Under the pieces are notes generated by a model. The model had not been told where the DNA came from and did not search any database. It worked only from the letters and a program-made list of their open reading frames with translations. This document shows, in pieces, positions 63,596-64,000 of a stretch of 64,000 bases of DNA. How positions within the stretch are numbered: position 1 is the first letter of the stretch; each line of letters starts with the position of its first letter. The position numbers and the translations under genes are program-made. The DNA is from Lysobacter capsici (GTDB lineage: Bacteria; Pseudomonadota; Gammaproteobacteria; Xanthomonadales; Xanthomonadaceae), in assembly GCF_014779555.2 (NCBI RefSeq), contig NZ_CP094357.1, positions 248,001-312,000 of the forward strand, written 5' to 3'.

Positions 63596-64000
63596 ATGGG
63601 TCTGTCAGCTTCAATAATTACTTCCGAATTCGTGTGTTCTAAAGAGTTGGGTGAATTTTGTTTTTCAATCGGAGGGTGGTTAGTCGAAGGCGGTGGCGGG
63701 GGAAGGTACGGCGTGAATAATGGTGACACTAACGTATGGCTCGCCATCCAGTCTGAGTGGATGACTGAAATGCTCTATGACCAGGATTTCGACAACGCGT
63801 GCGCGAAAATTTTATGCGCCCCGCCAAAAGTAGTCATCGAAATGGAGTGTGGTCGCGGAAGTAAGCAGGACAGCCTTTACGTCTATGTTGCCTACATGTT
63901 TTCAAAGAAGTGGAATATTGTTCTTTGTGATATTGATGAGCGCATACTTTCTCCAGCTGAGATAGAGGCTCGATGTGCGGCAGAGTGCGGTGATTTGCTT
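63596..64000 (+). CDS. Candidate immunity protein, 3' end outside window
   Basis: An ATG 2 bp after the toxin stop has GGAGG 9 nt upstream, inside the toxin's last codons. The frame is open for 135 codons to the window edge. The product begins MGLSASIITSEFVCSKELGE and contains SEWMTEMLYDQDFDNACAKI and a Cys-rich stretch (EMECGRGSKQDS). It is soluble, acidic in places, and AT-rich like the toxin tip. I recognise no family. Position, spacing and composition make it the likely immunity partner; small and unrelated immunity proteins are the rule in such loci. Confidence 0.8.
   Translation, partial: MGLSASIITSEFVCSKELGEFCFSIGGWLVEGGGGGRYGVNNGDTNVWLAIQSEWMTEMLYDQDFDNACAKILCAPPKVVIEMECGRGSKQDSLYVYVAYMFSKKWNIVLCDIDERILSPAEIEARCAAECGDLL

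Overview
The window is GC-rich, with GC-rich codon third positions, dense genes and intergenic gaps full of short palindromic and tandem repeats (GATTCCC heptamers, CTGTAGGAGC hairpins, CGTCATTCCCGCGAA-type palindromes). That combination, with several TonB-dependent receptors and many secreted enzymes, points to a chromosome of a Lysobacter-like member of the Xanthomonadaceae. This is inferred from sequence style; no rRNA or other marker gene is present. I saw no tRNA, rRNA, CRISPR array, transposase or integrase.

Layout. 0-6.5 kb: a 5'-truncated gene, a 1.1 kb repeat island, a Pro/Asn-rich membrane protein, an MFS transporter, a small conserved ORF and a glycosyltransferase. 6.5-14 kb: an ArsR regulator, another repeat island, a TonB receptor, then a DGPF/YCII protein, a VOC protein and an ECF42-type sigma factor, a known genomic association. 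14-18 kb: a minus-strand run of fused ABC permease, ABC ATPase and MgtC. 19-24.5 kb: a TetR repressor facing a saccharopine-dehydrogenase-like oxidoreductase and an RND pump across a perfect 17-bp palindrome. 24.5-25.4 kb: long tandem repeats. 25.4-35 kb: a multicopper oxidase, FKBP lipoprotein, metallophosphoesterase, ankyrin protein, TerC protein behind a yybP-ykoY manganese riboswitch, and an AlkD-like glycosylase with a histone-H1-like tail. 35-37 kb: a secreted protein with a possible DUF5648-like C-terminus. 37-50 kb: a flavodoxin-fold reductase; secreted isoaspartyl peptidase and cyanophycinase genes divergent from a FecI/FecR/STN-TonB receptor signalling set; Tam; a secreted GH5-like enzyme with VCBS repeats; a beta-hydroxyacid dehydrogenase; and a MmcQ/YjbR protein.

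50.3-63.6 kb is one 4,412-residue YD-repeat (Rhs-type) protein. It carries two tandem lectin-like modules, a LysM domain, a hydrophobic Gly/Ala stretch and an AT-rich C-terminus with a restriction-endonuclease-like toxin signature. A well-spaced AT-rich ORF starts 2 bp after its stop and runs off the window; it is the obvious candidate immunity gene.

Most interesting systems: (1) this polymorphic toxin-immunity locus, with an atypical LysM/hydrophobic junction in place of the usual Rhs autoprotease motif; (2) a possible exported cyanophycin-scavenging pathway next to a cell-surface-signalling TonB receptor; (3) an RND pump with no adaptor gene, paired with an oxidoreductase under a TetR palindrome.
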